Source: Megamerina dolium
Lineage: Eukaryota > Arthropoda > Insecta > Diptera > Megamerinidae
DNA length: 64,000 nt
Direction of reading: 5' to 3'
Assembly (NCBI GenBank): GCA_963854835.1
Contig: OY978530.1
Span: 24,213,937-24,277,936 of the forward strand
Part shown: in pieces, positions 32,101-40,909 of the stretch
How the letters are laid out: every line of letters begins with the position of its first letter
How positions within the stretch are numbered: the stretch's first letter is position 1
Position numbers and translations under genes: made by a program
The notes under the pieces: generated by a model
What the model saw: the letters and a program-made list of their open reading frames with translations, nothing else
Told to the model about the DNA's origin: nothing
The model's database searches: none

Positions 32101-34380
32101 CAAGCTCTCAGGCCTTATGACAACTTGGTGTGGTATGAAATAATGTGGCCCTGTCGGAATTATGTTTTCCGTTTTAGACATGTGGCCTAACGACAAATAT
32201 TCGATCATAAAATTATTATACATTTCTTTGACATCAGGTGTTCTCATAAGCCTACGCTCAAGTGACAAAAATCGTCGTTTTGCCGTTTCGTATGAGGCTC
32301 CGAGTGCTGACGAATTCATTTTAAATGGCAACCGAACTTCAAAACGACCAGTTGGTAATCGCTTGGTACTCTTCATAAAATGTTGTTCGCAACTCATTTG
32401 TTCTTTCGTAAACTTTTTGGATGTGCTTGGTACTTCTTCTATTTCCCAAAACTTATGCACAATAGCATCTAAAGAAGCCAACTGAATATCGCTTTTTTTA
32501 TTTACTAAATTGCATGCTCCACTTTTCGAATTTTCAAATGATTTATACCGACCAGAAACTATCCAACCAAGCAACGTCTTTTGCAATGTTGGCAACGAAT
32601 CGTTTAATTTTATTTGACCGATTGATAAAAGTTCGAAAAATATATCGGCACCAATTAACAAATCAATTTTTTGTCTTTTATTAAAGTTGGGATCTGCCAG
32701 CTCAATATTCCCCGGGACTTGCCATGAGTCAACGGGTAAATTAACTTCAGGTTGGTAACTCGAGATGGACTTTATGACCCAAAAATCTGCTTGAAACTTG
32801 TAGTCATTAACTCTTGATTCTACAATAGTATTAACTTTATGTCGTAAGTTCGCATTTAACTCCCCAATACCCGATAAATTTAGATCTTTAAATTCTCGTT
32901 TTAAATGTAATTTCTGTGCACAATCTTCACTCATGAAGTTTATTTGTGATCCAGAGTCTAAAAGCGCTCTTACTAGGTGGGTACTTCCATAGCGATCTTT
33001 TATTCTAACTATAGCTGTAGCCAATACAACGACATCATCTGTATTCGAGACATGGTGTGAAGAACGCTGGAACGATTGTTGTGGAGTATCATTGGCAGTA
33101 GCAGATGTTGATGGTAACACAGATAACTGATTATCGAAGCGATTTGATTGCTGCTGCACCTCATATTTATGCAGCAGAGTGTGATGAGGACGTTGACAAA
33201 CTCGACAATGAGATCGAGAACAATTCCGGACCGAGTGTCCTTTCTTTAAGCAATTTATACAATTTCCAGATTTTTTTACAAAATCAAACCGTTTACCAAC
33301 GGTCAATGCAGCGAAAGAGTTGCAACTATGTATTGAATGCCCATTCAATTTACAAAAAATGCATTGATTTTCCAAACCACTCGCAGCAACTGCAAATGAT
33401 GTTTTGTATTCATTTTTCTTGTTATTATGCGATTTAATTCTATGAGGATTCTGTTGCTCAGAACTGTCGTATCTATTCGACCTGTCGTCATTTACTTCGA
33501 GTGATTGGCATCGACGAATTAGCAATTTCGAGCAGTCGTTCCATGAAGGAAGGGTGGAGTAATCCAACTGATCGTTCCATCTCGATTTTGTAGCTGGATC
33601 AACTTTTGATAGTACCAGTTGAATGAGTAATGCATTTGTTATATCCATCTCTGTACCCAATGATAGCAACGAATCGTAAATTGCGGATACAGTGTCAACC
33701 ACATTTCTAAGCGCTGAAGCATTTGGTTTGGTCATTTTTGGAATGTCAAATAACTGCTCGATATTATCAAAAAATATCAAACCTTTTTTATCGTATCGTT
33801 CTGCTAAACGATCCAATGCTTTCTTATAATTGGCTTCTGTGACTTGGAATGCTTTTACCGTTCTGAGCGCGTCACCCGATAAACAACTCAACAAATGATT
33901 AAATTTTTCAATTGTCGCTAGATGTGGCTCATCATGGACCAAGTTATTGAATGAGCTTATAAAATTTTTGTACTCCGCGTACTTTCCACTAAATGTCGGT
34001 AATTTCAGATTCGGAAGACGAGACGATTGAGGCGTGGTAATACCAAGTGTACTCTCCAACATTGGACTCTCTCGACGCTTATATTGCCCCATAAGCTGAA
34101 TAAGCCTCGATTTAGCACTTATGCAAAGATCCTCGATATCGCCTCTTCGGTCATCGTCAGGATCCTCCCTCTCGATCTTGGTTTGGTATGCCATTATTTG
34201 TTTAATATAAGAATCTAAGATTTCTAGCCGGCATTCCAAATCTATAACATTCCAAGTTACCGTTGGATTATCAAGCATGTTTTTGATACGTGTTATATTA
34301 CCACGCGCTGTTGCTCTTTGCTGTCTTAAAGTACTCGGCTTTTGAACAGAAGCTGCTTCATCGCTCAAACTTCCAGGCAT
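29173..34380 (-). CDS. BEL/Pao gag-pol polyprotein, 1735 aa, intact
   Basis: Single frame with: N-terminal gag (helical, LPNLKLPTFSGKYAEYKNF near 130); zinc knuckles CIFCKLNGHSIHSC and CINCLKKGHSVRNC near 338-395; aspartic protease with ALLDSGSQINFM near 475; Pao-type RT with KLRVVFDASCKTS near 770 and active site FYVDDLLSG near 888; RNase H region (GFADASMRAYG, IFWSDSEIVLYWL); an H/C-rich linker (HLHLSNCHAGPRALIG, NCIHCFRY); integrase core ITGVDFCGPIY, MCDNATNFVGAN and GGLWEAAVKSMK (DDE near 1441, 1505 and 1558); and a C-terminal domain (KGRFWSVFRRDYL, LPPQKWLLGRII). The length is normal for BEL. The ATG at 34380 is followed by typical gag sequence. It makes the particle proteins and enzymes needed to copy and integrate the element. 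No frameshift or env gene is present. Confidence 0.95.
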   Translation of the reverse strand: MPGSLSDEAASVQKPSTLRQQRATARGNITRIKNMLDNPTVTWNVIDLECRLEILDSYIKQIMAYQTKIEREDPDDDRRGDIEDLCISAKSRLIQLMGQYKRRESPMLESTLGITTPQSSRLPNLKLPTFSGKYAEYKNFISSFNNLVHDEPHLATIEKFNHLLSCLSGDALRTVKAFQVTEANYKKALDRLAERYDKKGLIFFDNIEQLFDIPKMTKPNASALRNVVDTVSAIYDSLLSLGTEMDITNALLIQLVLSKVDPATKSRWNDQLDYSTLPSWNDCSKLLIRRCQSLEVNDDRSNRYDSSEQQNPHRIKSHNNKKNEYKTSFAVAASGLENQCIFCKLNGHSIHSCNSFAALTVGKRFDFVKKSGNCINCLKKGHSVRNCSRSHCRVCQRPHHTLLHKYEVQQQSNRFDNQLSVLPSTSATANDTPQQSFQRSSHHVSNTDDVVVLATAIVRIKDRYGSTHLVRALLDSGSQINFMSEDCAQKLHLKREFKDLNLSGIGELNANLRHKVNTIVESRVNDYKFQADFWVIKSISSYQPEVNLPVDSWQVPGNIELADPNFNKRQKIDLLIGADIFFELLSIGQIKLNDSLPTLQKTLLGWIVSGRYKSFENSKSGACNLVNKKSDIQLASLDAIVHKFWEIEEVPSTSKKFTKEQMSCEQHFMKSTKRLPTGRFEVRLPFKMNSSALGASYETAKRRFLSLERRLMRTPDVKEMYNNFMIEYLSLGHMSKTENIIPTGPHYFIPHQVVIRPESLTTKLRVVFDASCKTSSNISLNDTLMVGPTIQPKLYINLLKFRCRKFAITADITKMYRQVQVNEADRQFQLILWRKHPNMPIQIYKLNTITYGTAPAPFLAIRCLNELGNINREMRAISRVIHEDFYVDDLLSGAETLEELESIQYNITKILDSAGFKLAKWYSNHQVLNNSDNVKKEITFNDTETTKTLGIVWHPKSDKLNFNLVANFDTLKATKRNILSVSSRLFDPLGLLCPVITKAKILLQELWLLKLDWDESVPMSVATSWEIFKKNFRKIPEIHVPRYVNISSLSTVQIHGFADASMRAYGCCIYIRSKCGSNYKSILFTAKSKVAPLKTKTLPRLELCAAHLLAKVWKIIEPILLPYAEKVIFWSDSEIVLYWLKKHPSTLSTFVGNRVSDIQEVANKATWRHVPTAQNPADIVSRSCNVDELCQSIWFDGPTFLMEEEDNWPVNAHFEPAETLSSSEMRKSKAIVLVVEKERNIIYEIIENSSTYMKILRTLAYVYRFIKPIKNGHTEQPITAKELELSFFKVIEIIQHEEYAEQIKCMKSSLLLSKQLQQLNPFLHEFEENGRKFTLVRVGGRLLNAPLPYDTKHPLLMPKSRFVTLYATHLHLSNCHAGPRALIGIMRLKIWSINSREVARNVVRNCIHCFRYKPRLMTQIMGNLPRDRLLSVRPFLITGVDFCGPIYTSYRIRGRPPYKTYVAIFVCFSSKAVHIEAVSDLSTNAFISCFKRFIGRRGLPEKVMCDNATNFVGANAKLKELNDVFFGEQSQNKILNFVAERGVTFEFIPPRAPHFGGLWEAAVKSMKNLFYRTVAHANLTIEELSTVLVEIEAILNSRPIAPMSEDPSDGEALTPAHLLIGCSLKAIPEPTIEHEVLTYSKRWQRICYLKGRFWSVFRRDYLLGLQARAKWLKPQQNVEVGSMVIVHEDNLPPQKWLLGRIIDVIVGKDGMVRVANIQTKNGTIKRAIHKLALLP

Positions 34381-34964
34381 GATCGTAATTATTTAGTAAT
34401 TTGTTACGTTTAATAAATGTTTATATCCGGTCAGCTATAAGACCTCCAAGATGAGGAAGTACCAACAATATTGAATCTAGTCGAATACAATTTGTTTCCA
34501 AATGTTCAATTTAATTCAAGCAAATAGTTAGACAATCTCGATTTAATTACAAAATGACGAATTAACCAGCACCCTATAATATTTTCTAGATAGCGAAGCA
34601 ACCCAGCAATTAAAAAAGAAAAACAATTTACGTATTGTTCAATGTGCTTTTATTTATTTATTTAAAAAACGAAATCTTTCCTTTTGGTTAACTTAATATG
34701 GCAATCATCAACAATGTACGTATTTATTAGATATACGTTTGGTACCACACTCAAAACTCCAATGTATAGTGTATGTGTATATGTGTTTACGTTGTATATT
34801 CACAACAATAACACCAACAATTGTCGCGGCAACTTTAAACTTCAAAATTCAAACCAAAAAACCAAATTGTGTCTGACAATATCTTTATAGATGCACAAAC
34901 AATTACCATTCAAGGCGCAATGGATTGAATGGTTTATAAATGTTAATGTACCAAGCACAACAGA

Positions 34965-35346
34965 GGTATAACAACGAGAACGATTCATATGATCGATATG
35001 TTTTTATAATTTAATGGTTTTCAAACTGTTAATATACTAGCAATTAACAGAGTGAGAGCGACGACAACGATTCATATGATCAATATGTATTAGTAATGTA
35101 AGGATTTTCAAACTGTTAATATACTAGCAATTAACGAGTGAGAGCGACGACAACGATTTATATGATCAATATGTATTAGTAATGTAAGGATTTTCAAACT
35201 GTTAATATACTAGCAATTAACAGAGTGAGAGCGACGACAACGATTCATATGATCAATATGTATTAGTAATGTAAGGATTTTCAAACTGTTAATATTCTAG
35301 CAATCAACAGTGAGAGCGACGACAACGATCCATATGATCAATATGC
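34965..35346 (-). repeat. 87-bp tandem repeat in the BEL leader (about 4.4 units)
   Basis: Unit with GTGAGAGCGACGACAACGAT, CATATGATCAATATGTATTA and GATTTTCAAACTGTTAATAT segments. Full units begin near 35040, 35127, 35213 and 35300 with a partial, diverged one before them. The array ends in a T-run (35347-35368). It sits between the primer-binding site and gag, where packaging or translation control could act; this is inference. Confidence 0.88.
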
Positions 35347-35368
35347 TTTTTTTTTTTTTTTTTTTTTT

Positions 35369-36190
35369 CGTTTTTTATTTCAATGGTTCCACAAACAAAT
35401 AGCAGATAAAAATGTTCCCAACATTATGCAACTTACTGAAGAGAAAACCGACATCAAATCCAACTGCACAATTAATGAGAATATGAACCCGAAGTTTCTA
35501 CCAACACAGATGTACGTTCAAATTTTAAAATACAAGCAGTTTGGCTAGAAAGTGACGATAACAAATGCAATTGCACAACGTTTGATAATAATACCGTAAA
35601 TTCGATATGTGCTCAACTAAAACTTCGTTCGTTCTTTTGAGAACTTGTTATCAGTGCAAATTGAATAAATGAATTTTCAGTGTTTTTCCAACTGCTACCA
35701 CATTTATAGGAAATGTTTGTAGGCCATATATTTAATTGTTTAGCATAAACTTGCGAAATGTTCAAATAAAATTTCTTAATTTAGTAAAAAAATAGACTTG
35801 CGTCTAATTAACGGTTGCCCAGTTACTTTTCAAAACGGTCTTTATCATTTGAACCGTAAATCAATGAATAACGTTATCGCAAATTTTATATTTTTCACTG
35901 ATATATGTTTTATTAACCACAAGCTATTGTCTACTGAATTTATCATTTACAGTACCTTATTCATTCCTGATACTTTCATTTTTTGTTACCACTTTCCTTC
36001 GATGTACGCAGCCGACAACTCTCCTGATAGTCCTGAAGCCAGTCTTCGCTTGCTGATCCTAATGTTGAATCCTCGCAAGGCTCTTCTTCGCACAATTTTT
36101 TGGATCAGTCACTAACGTTCACTTTTTTATGTATGTTAGACTCTTAAGAAAATTAAACTTTAAACACAAAAAAAATAAACTTTTCTTTTT
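35369..36190 (-). other. BEL 5' leader, no recognised gene
   Basis: Noncoding-looking AT-rich sequence between the primer-binding site and the tandem repeats. A 105-residue plus-strand frame (35798-36115) has no recognisable similarity and is antisense to the element. 34381-34964, between the repeats and gag, is similarly featureless. Confidence 0.5.
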
Positions 36191-36192
36191 AA

Positions 36193-36210
36193 GTCCCTGC
36201 TCGGGCGCCA
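36193..36210 (-). promoter_or_regulatory. Primer-binding site of the BEL element
   Basis: Three bases inside the 5' LTR the minus strand reads TGGCGCCCGAGCAGGGAC. This is complementary to a tRNA 3' end and differs at a single position from the tRNA-Lys-type primer-binding site known from lentiviruses. It would prime minus-strand DNA synthesis. Confidence 0.88.
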
Positions 36211-36213
36211 AAA

Positions 36214-36489
36214 TGTTGAACAACAATAATTTTTGTTGTCGACAACGAAATTTACTGTCTCACACCAGCTGTGGTTTTTTAACAATTAAATTTAATATCA
36301 TATTTCAATTTTATAAGAGCATACAAGTCAACGGTTTACACAGTTGTATCAATATGTATGTACTAAATAGAGATGAATTCATAGTTACTCTATTGCAATA
36401 GTAATATAATATAATTCACAATAATAATATAATTAGATACTTAATAATAGAACTTCATTATAACTTATATATAGGTATATGGCCAAACA
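36214..36489 (-). repeat. BEL 5' LTR
   Basis: Same 276-bp sequence as the 3' LTR. It would carry the promoter and polyadenylation signals; the U3/R/U5 limits cannot be set from sequence alone. Confidence 0.95.
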
Positions 36490-37090
36490 GACAGTATAAC
36501 AGGACATGTTTGGCGTCTTCAATCTGATTAGGACAGTTTGGGCAGAATGGGTCGTACTCATGTTTAAAGCGGTGCAGGTATTGTTTAAAACACCCATGAC
36601 CGCTTAACAATTGCGTCAAATAAAAATCAATTGTACCATGTTTTCGGCTTACCCATTGGAATAGATGTGGAATTAGAACATATGTCCATCTCCCCTTCTC
36701 TGATGTTTCCCACATCCGTTGCCATTCCTCCATACTGCGTCGTCTTTCATCTACTTTTGATGTACAGGCACCCGCTATGTATATTCGCTGAAGCTCTCTC
36801 TCCAAGATACCTATTGGTGGCATACTCGCAATAACTAGAATTGCGTCATCCGATACCTTTCGAAATCCTCTTGCTACTCGTAGCGCACTTAAGCGGTATG
36901 TCGGCCTGATGCCAGACATATACGTGGCTTTTCCAGTTGCGTCCGCCCAGATCGGTGCAACGTAGAGCACAATGGAACTCGTGACCCTAGCAAGCAGCTT
37001 CCGTTTACTTGCGCGTGCCCCACCTAAATTCGTCATGATACGCGATAAGGATCCATTTACTTTCGCCGTTTTGTTATTTGCCGCGATCAA
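36490..37090 (-). pseudogene. R1-type LINE ORF2 C-terminal region (proximal part)
   Basis: Minus frame from 37090: a thumb-like region (ASKRKLLARVTSSIVLYVAP, TYRLSALRVARGFRKVSDDA, VIASMPPIGILERE), then GHGCFKQYLHRF and a zinc-knuckle-like CPNCPNQIEDAKHVLLYC just before the BEL insertion point at 36489. The pattern CxxC…H…C is typical of R1 C-termini. The rest of the domain continues at 28856. The N-terminal RT and endonuclease are not present upstream, so the LINE was already 5' truncated. Confidence 0.87.
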
Positions 37091-37099
37091 ATACTACTT

Positions 37100-37420
37100 A
37101 AAGGATATTCGAGAGCCGGTGGATGAATAAGGAGAAGAAGAAGAACAAAGGTATTTTTGGTACATGCGTGTATGTATCATATTGATATACATATTGTATT
37201 TACTACAACACTTAAGTCATGTATTCGGCCTTGACTATATGATGACATGCCGTAAATCCGAACAATTCGGACGCGACATCATTGAGTCTTTCCTTCTATG
37301 TTGTACGCATCACCTGAATATCAAACGATGGGGATAAATACAGAATCATAAATAACTACTGTTGCTTTCGCAGGAGTGGGAAATGAAACTTCGAATGAAC
37401 AAACAGAAGAGATTTGACAT
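37100..37420. other. Unassigned AT-rich DNA
   Basis: No recognisable coding or repeat sequence. It includes a purine-rich GGAGAAGAAGAAGAA run near 37131-37145 at the border of the R1 fragment. Confidence 0.4.
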
Positions 37421-37422
37421 TA

Positions 37423-37685
37423 ATATATTGTGTGTGTGTGAATTAGTAGCCGGCCTTTTACGTTGCATGGCGCCACACGTAAGCGCGATGTACTTTATTG
37501 TAAATCATAAATTAACAGTTTTTTTAGATTCAAGCGCTTAAAATCACTGGACAACATTGTATCCAATTTATTTAATTTTTATTTGCCTTTAGTTCATAAA
37601 TTTTTCAAACGAAAACTATTGGGTGTGTGAACTAGTAACCGACCTTTTACGTTACATGTGCCACGAGTAAGCGCGATGTCGTACG
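37423..37685 (+). repeat. Two direct copies of a mariner-like left terminus
   Basis: About 37428-37485 and 37620-37675 share a GTGTGTGAA(T/C)TAGTA(G/A)CCG(G/A)CCTTTTACGTT pattern followed by a GTAAGCGCGATGT block. The second copy starts TTGGGTGTGTGAACTAGTAA, as mauritiana-type mariner ends often do, and leads into transposase sequence. The first has no coding sequence behind it. Confidence 0.7.
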
Positions 37686-38160
37686 TCATTGTCTGATATG
37701 TAATTTTAAATGTCTATTCACTTGCTGTCAGTCAAAAGTTTTCGATTTGGTTGTGGGCATCATATTTGTTTCAAAATGGGAAATTTGCGGGAAGTTTTGC
37801 GAAGTTACTTTAAAAGAAAAGTGCAGCTGAAAGTCTTCGTCTGCTTGTGGAATTGTGTGTGGCGACAATTCTCTATCGGTTTGTGTGCGGTGATTTTGAT
37901 GTCAAAGACAAAGAACGCTCTTGACAGCCGAAAAAGTTTGAAGACGAGAATTTGGAGACATTACTCGACCAAGACCTGGTCGAACCATTACGGGAGAGCT
38001 GTACCGACAACAATTGATGCGGTTGAAGAGAGCACTAATCGAGTAATAATCGGAATATGCAACCAGACACGAGTCGGTAATTTTTCACCATGACAACGCA
38101 CTACCATACATCCGGTCAAAAACTATCTTGCTAATAGCGGGTGGGAAACTTCGGAAATCG
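37618..38160 (+). pseudogene. mauritiana-type mariner, internally deleted
   Basis: After a terminus-like start, the translation reads NLREVLRSYFKRKVQ and, one frame over, GDFDVKDKERS, stop, QPKKFEDENLETLLDQDL, the typical N-terminal half of a mauritiana-subfamily transposase. It then jumps near 38075 to FHHDNALPYIRS, which carries the second catalytic Asp, and a short decayed tail. The first catalytic Asp region is deleted. It is dead. Confidence 0.78.
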
Positions 38161-39060
38161 TGCCATTATTGAGTATTTATTTAAAAAAGGTTTATCTGGA
38201 CAGAAATCCATACCGATAGGGAAGACATGTTATGTGAATGTGCTCCTTCATATGCAACAGTAAAAAATTGGATTGCTGAATTTAAACTTGGTCGTACGCG
38301 CATTGAAGATGAACCATGGAAATCATTGAAAAAGTACATGTTATTGTTAGTGAAAATCTAAGCGCGACTATGTGAAATAACTGCTAACATAGGCATCTCA
38401 GATGAATGAATACTCCATATTGGGCATGAAGAATTACGTATGAAAAAGCTTCATTAACAATTCAACAAAAACTGAATCGAAAACAAATTTCTCAGCGTAA
38501 TTTGGGTTGTTTTAAGCAGAATAAAAATTATTTCAAGCGTCGTTTCATAACTGTGGATAAGACGCGGATCTACCACCATGATCCTAAATTGAAGCAAGAT
38601 CTATTACAGTGGATTAAAGCTGGCTGTTGAGCTCCAAAGCAAGTGAAGAGCACATGATCAGCAAAAAGGTTATGGCATCAGTTTTTTGGGATTCAAAAGG
38701 CATTTTGTTAATTGATTATCTTGAGAAAGGTAAAACAATAAACTCAGAATATAATAGACAACGCACGTCCTCACACAAGTGATTTCACAATTCAAGGGAT
38801 TAAAGTATGAATTGCTTGATTTTCCACCGTATTCACCAGATTTGGCTCCCAGCGACTACTATCTGTTCCGATACTTTAAACAGTTCTTTCGTGGAAAGCG
38901 TTTTTTTCTCGAATGAAAATGCTTTAGCAGCCATAGGGCCATATTTTGCAGATCTTCCGGAATCGTACTTTAATGATGGGATAGATGTATTGGAAGAGCG
39001 CTGGAATAAAGGTATTGAATTGTTAGGAGATTATACTGAATAAAAAAACAAAACTTAAAT
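38150..39060 (+). pseudogene. irritans-like mariner transposase, internally deleted
   Basis: Broken frames give an HTH region (RAIIEYLFKKGLSGQKS), then FITVDKTRIYHHDPKL with the first Asp, KKVMASVFWDSKGILLIDYL, and after a deletion near 38755 DNARPHTSDFTIQ (second Asp), then FPPYSPDLAPSDYYLFRYFK with the third Asp and FADLPESYFNDGIDVLEERW ending at 39043. It has numerous stops and a deletion between the first and second Asp. No clear terminal inverted repeats are found. Confidence 0.82.
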
Positions 39061-39760
39061 CAAAATAACTGCTCGTGTACCTCAGCAGGTTTTATTGATG
39101 TATTCTTGCCAAATTTCGTTATTCTAAGGAAATGTTACTCAAATTGCAGACAATTATAATTTTTGTTTGTAAGCGTAATATCATAATTTTTGCAAAATAT
39201 ATTAGTTAGGGTGATAGAATTATTGTTGTCAAATTTCTACGATCACTCCTTCTATTTATTACCATGGAATGTATGGTGTCACAACACTGTGTAGCGTAGG
39301 TACTCCTTTCGTATATCTCGAATTTGTCTTTGGTGTAAGTAGCAGTCTAGAAATAGAAAAACGAACTAATAGAAAGAAAAAAACGAACATAATAATTTTT
39401 GGAATACCCAAAATGAGTATGTTTACAAGTTTTATTGAACTTGAGCCTGTTATGGTAGACGATGACATTACAAGAAAAGATAACAAAATCTACATTGTGC
39501 TAATTGAAAAATGGTATCGAATATGTCAAGAGTTATAGTATACATAACACGACCTTTCCACTTTTACAGCATACAAACATAAAAGCATGCAATATCCTGG
39601 TTAAAATTAAGCCCACAGTAATTACGAGAAAGTTATTAATAGCCTAGGTCTGTATTAGTCGAGCATGCGCAAGAGTTCGTTTAAGTTGCGCTTTTATTTT
39701 TTTTATTTGTATATTATTTACTCGAATAAAAAATTATAATTTTAAGCAAATAAATTGAGC
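39061..39760. other. AT-rich DNA, no recognised gene
   Basis: Contains a frame of 89 residues (39269-39538, plus) rich in Lys/Ile without recognisable similarity. No repeat from elsewhere in the window is seen. Confidence 0.4.
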
Positions 39761-39765
39761 AATTG

Positions 39766-40093
39766 TTAATAATAATAACTCAGTGGAATAAAATCGCCTC
39801 TAGATTCCACTGCCACAGTAATGATAGCAAATACACTGACATCAGATATGCAGCGAACTTGCTGAATGGCTGAATCAGGGTTGCTACTAAGTAGAACAAT
39901 ATTTACATTGCATAGTTTTAGAATATCCTCACACGCCTCGGTGATTCTGCATACACGCAACACTAGTCGCTGGTACTGATGCTTAATGTACATTTCCTTG
40001 CCGAAAGTGATCATCATTACTAGCTGGCACTGCCTGAATAAACTTTGAATGAATCCGGATGAACGTGCCAATTTGGTAACAGATTGAGAATCA
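39766..40093 (-). CDS. Unassigned open frame, possible host exon
   Basis: Minus frame with no low-complexity bias (IQSLFRQCQLVMMITFGK, YIKHQYQRLVLRVCRITE, ACEDILKLCNVNIVLLSSNP, CISDVSVFAIITVAVES). There is no ATG at its start, and the open frame begins just after a possible splice acceptor (GATGCAG ending at 40094). A possible donor GAT/GTCAGT lies near 39840, so the real exon might be about 250 bp. It does not resemble any mobile-element protein known to me, and I cannot name it. It is either a host exon or part of an unrecognised old element. Confidence 0.25.
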
Positions 40094-40499
40094 CTGCATC
40101 AACTGTTAGCGCACATAATTTGATATACATATACATATGACATATATACATATTTATACATATTTAGCCTTACCTGTTCTCCCTCTATTAATTCTATAAA
40201 TTAGAATATGTATACCTAGTATCCAATAATGTAAGATACATAATTACAGCAACGAACGAAGTATATTCCGAAGTAAAAGTGATTAAGTATTAGTTTTTAT
40301 ATTTAAATCATGAGACGAAAAAGAAATTGAATTTTGTAAAATAAATCAGTCTAATCGTTGACCACATCAAAGCCACATCGTTTCGCTTATTTAAGGGCAC
40401 AACCCAATTTCAATATTTGGTACATACATACAGATTTTGATATCCATCGCTGTTGAGGAAAACTCTCCTAATCTAACAGTATTCGTCTTGGATTACGCC
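40094..40499. other. AT-rich DNA, no recognised gene
   Basis: TA-rich sequence with TATACATATACATATGACATA-type repeats near 40120-40165. If the neighbouring frame is an exon this would be its upstream intron; nothing else supports that. Confidence 0.4.
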
Positions 40500-40890
40500 T
40501 TATCGCCGAAGTTGGACCAAAGGTACCTTTCTTGCCCACCCTGGCATTGAAGTGGCCATGCGCGATTTGGATTTCGTGGCGGGGGCAGCGGTTACAAACT
40601 CCTTAGAGGTGCTGAAAGAAGTCGGTGCATGGGTACATATTAGGCTGATGTTAAAATGTGTTGCCTTAATGCGGATTGTTGCCAGCCGCTCATTCACAGG
40701 TGTGAACTGCGAGACAAGATGTCGCAGTCTCTTACTGACAACAAATCCACATCCGAGTTTATGCCTCTCCGCATGGCAACTGTATATATATATCACAGGA
40801 ACTCTTTTAGAGCAACCCTGTCCTTTCCATCGCATTTCCTGAAGTGCGGTGATGTCAGCCTTGTATTTGCCTATAAGGGTTATTTTTTCT
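40500..40890 (-). pseudogene. RTE endonuclease fragment (copy 4)
   Basis: Minus reading matches copy 1: MRWKGQGCSKR, CHAERHKLGCGFVVSKRLRH, VSQFTPVNERLATIRIKA, LICTHAPT. It then jumps over about 25 bp and continues with frames matching the LGDFNA region. It ends at 40500. The fragment directly adjoins another LINE on its right. Confidence 0.82.
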
Positions 40891-40909
40891 TTTGCGCCCG
40901 GCCGAAGTG

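Larger units (their letters stand above)
28857..36489 (-). mobile_element. Complete BEL/Pao LTR retrotransposon
   Basis: 7633 bp, flanked by a 5-bp target-site duplication (GACAG) and bounded by two 276-bp LTRs (28857-29132 and 36214-36489) that I read as identical. In minus orientation the order is 5' LTR, primer-binding site, leader of about 1.8 kb, gag-pol polyprotein, polypurine tract (about 29133-29145) and 3' LTR. It is inserted in an R1 LINE. Identical LTRs and an open polyprotein point to a recent, possibly still active insertion. Confidence 0.96.

Noticed and set aside
33105..33437. Plus-strand frame of 110 aa inside gag
   Set aside because: Antisense to the zinc-knuckle region of the BEL polyprotein; no independent evidence.
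34965..35346. CRISPR-like array
   Set aside because: The units are nearly identical over their full 87 bp, with no variable spacers, and they lie in a retrotransposon leader of a eukaryote.
35798..36115. 105-aa plus-strand frame as an accessory gene of the BEL element
   Set aside because: It is antisense to the element and shows no recognisable similarity; an antisense gene would need transcript evidence.
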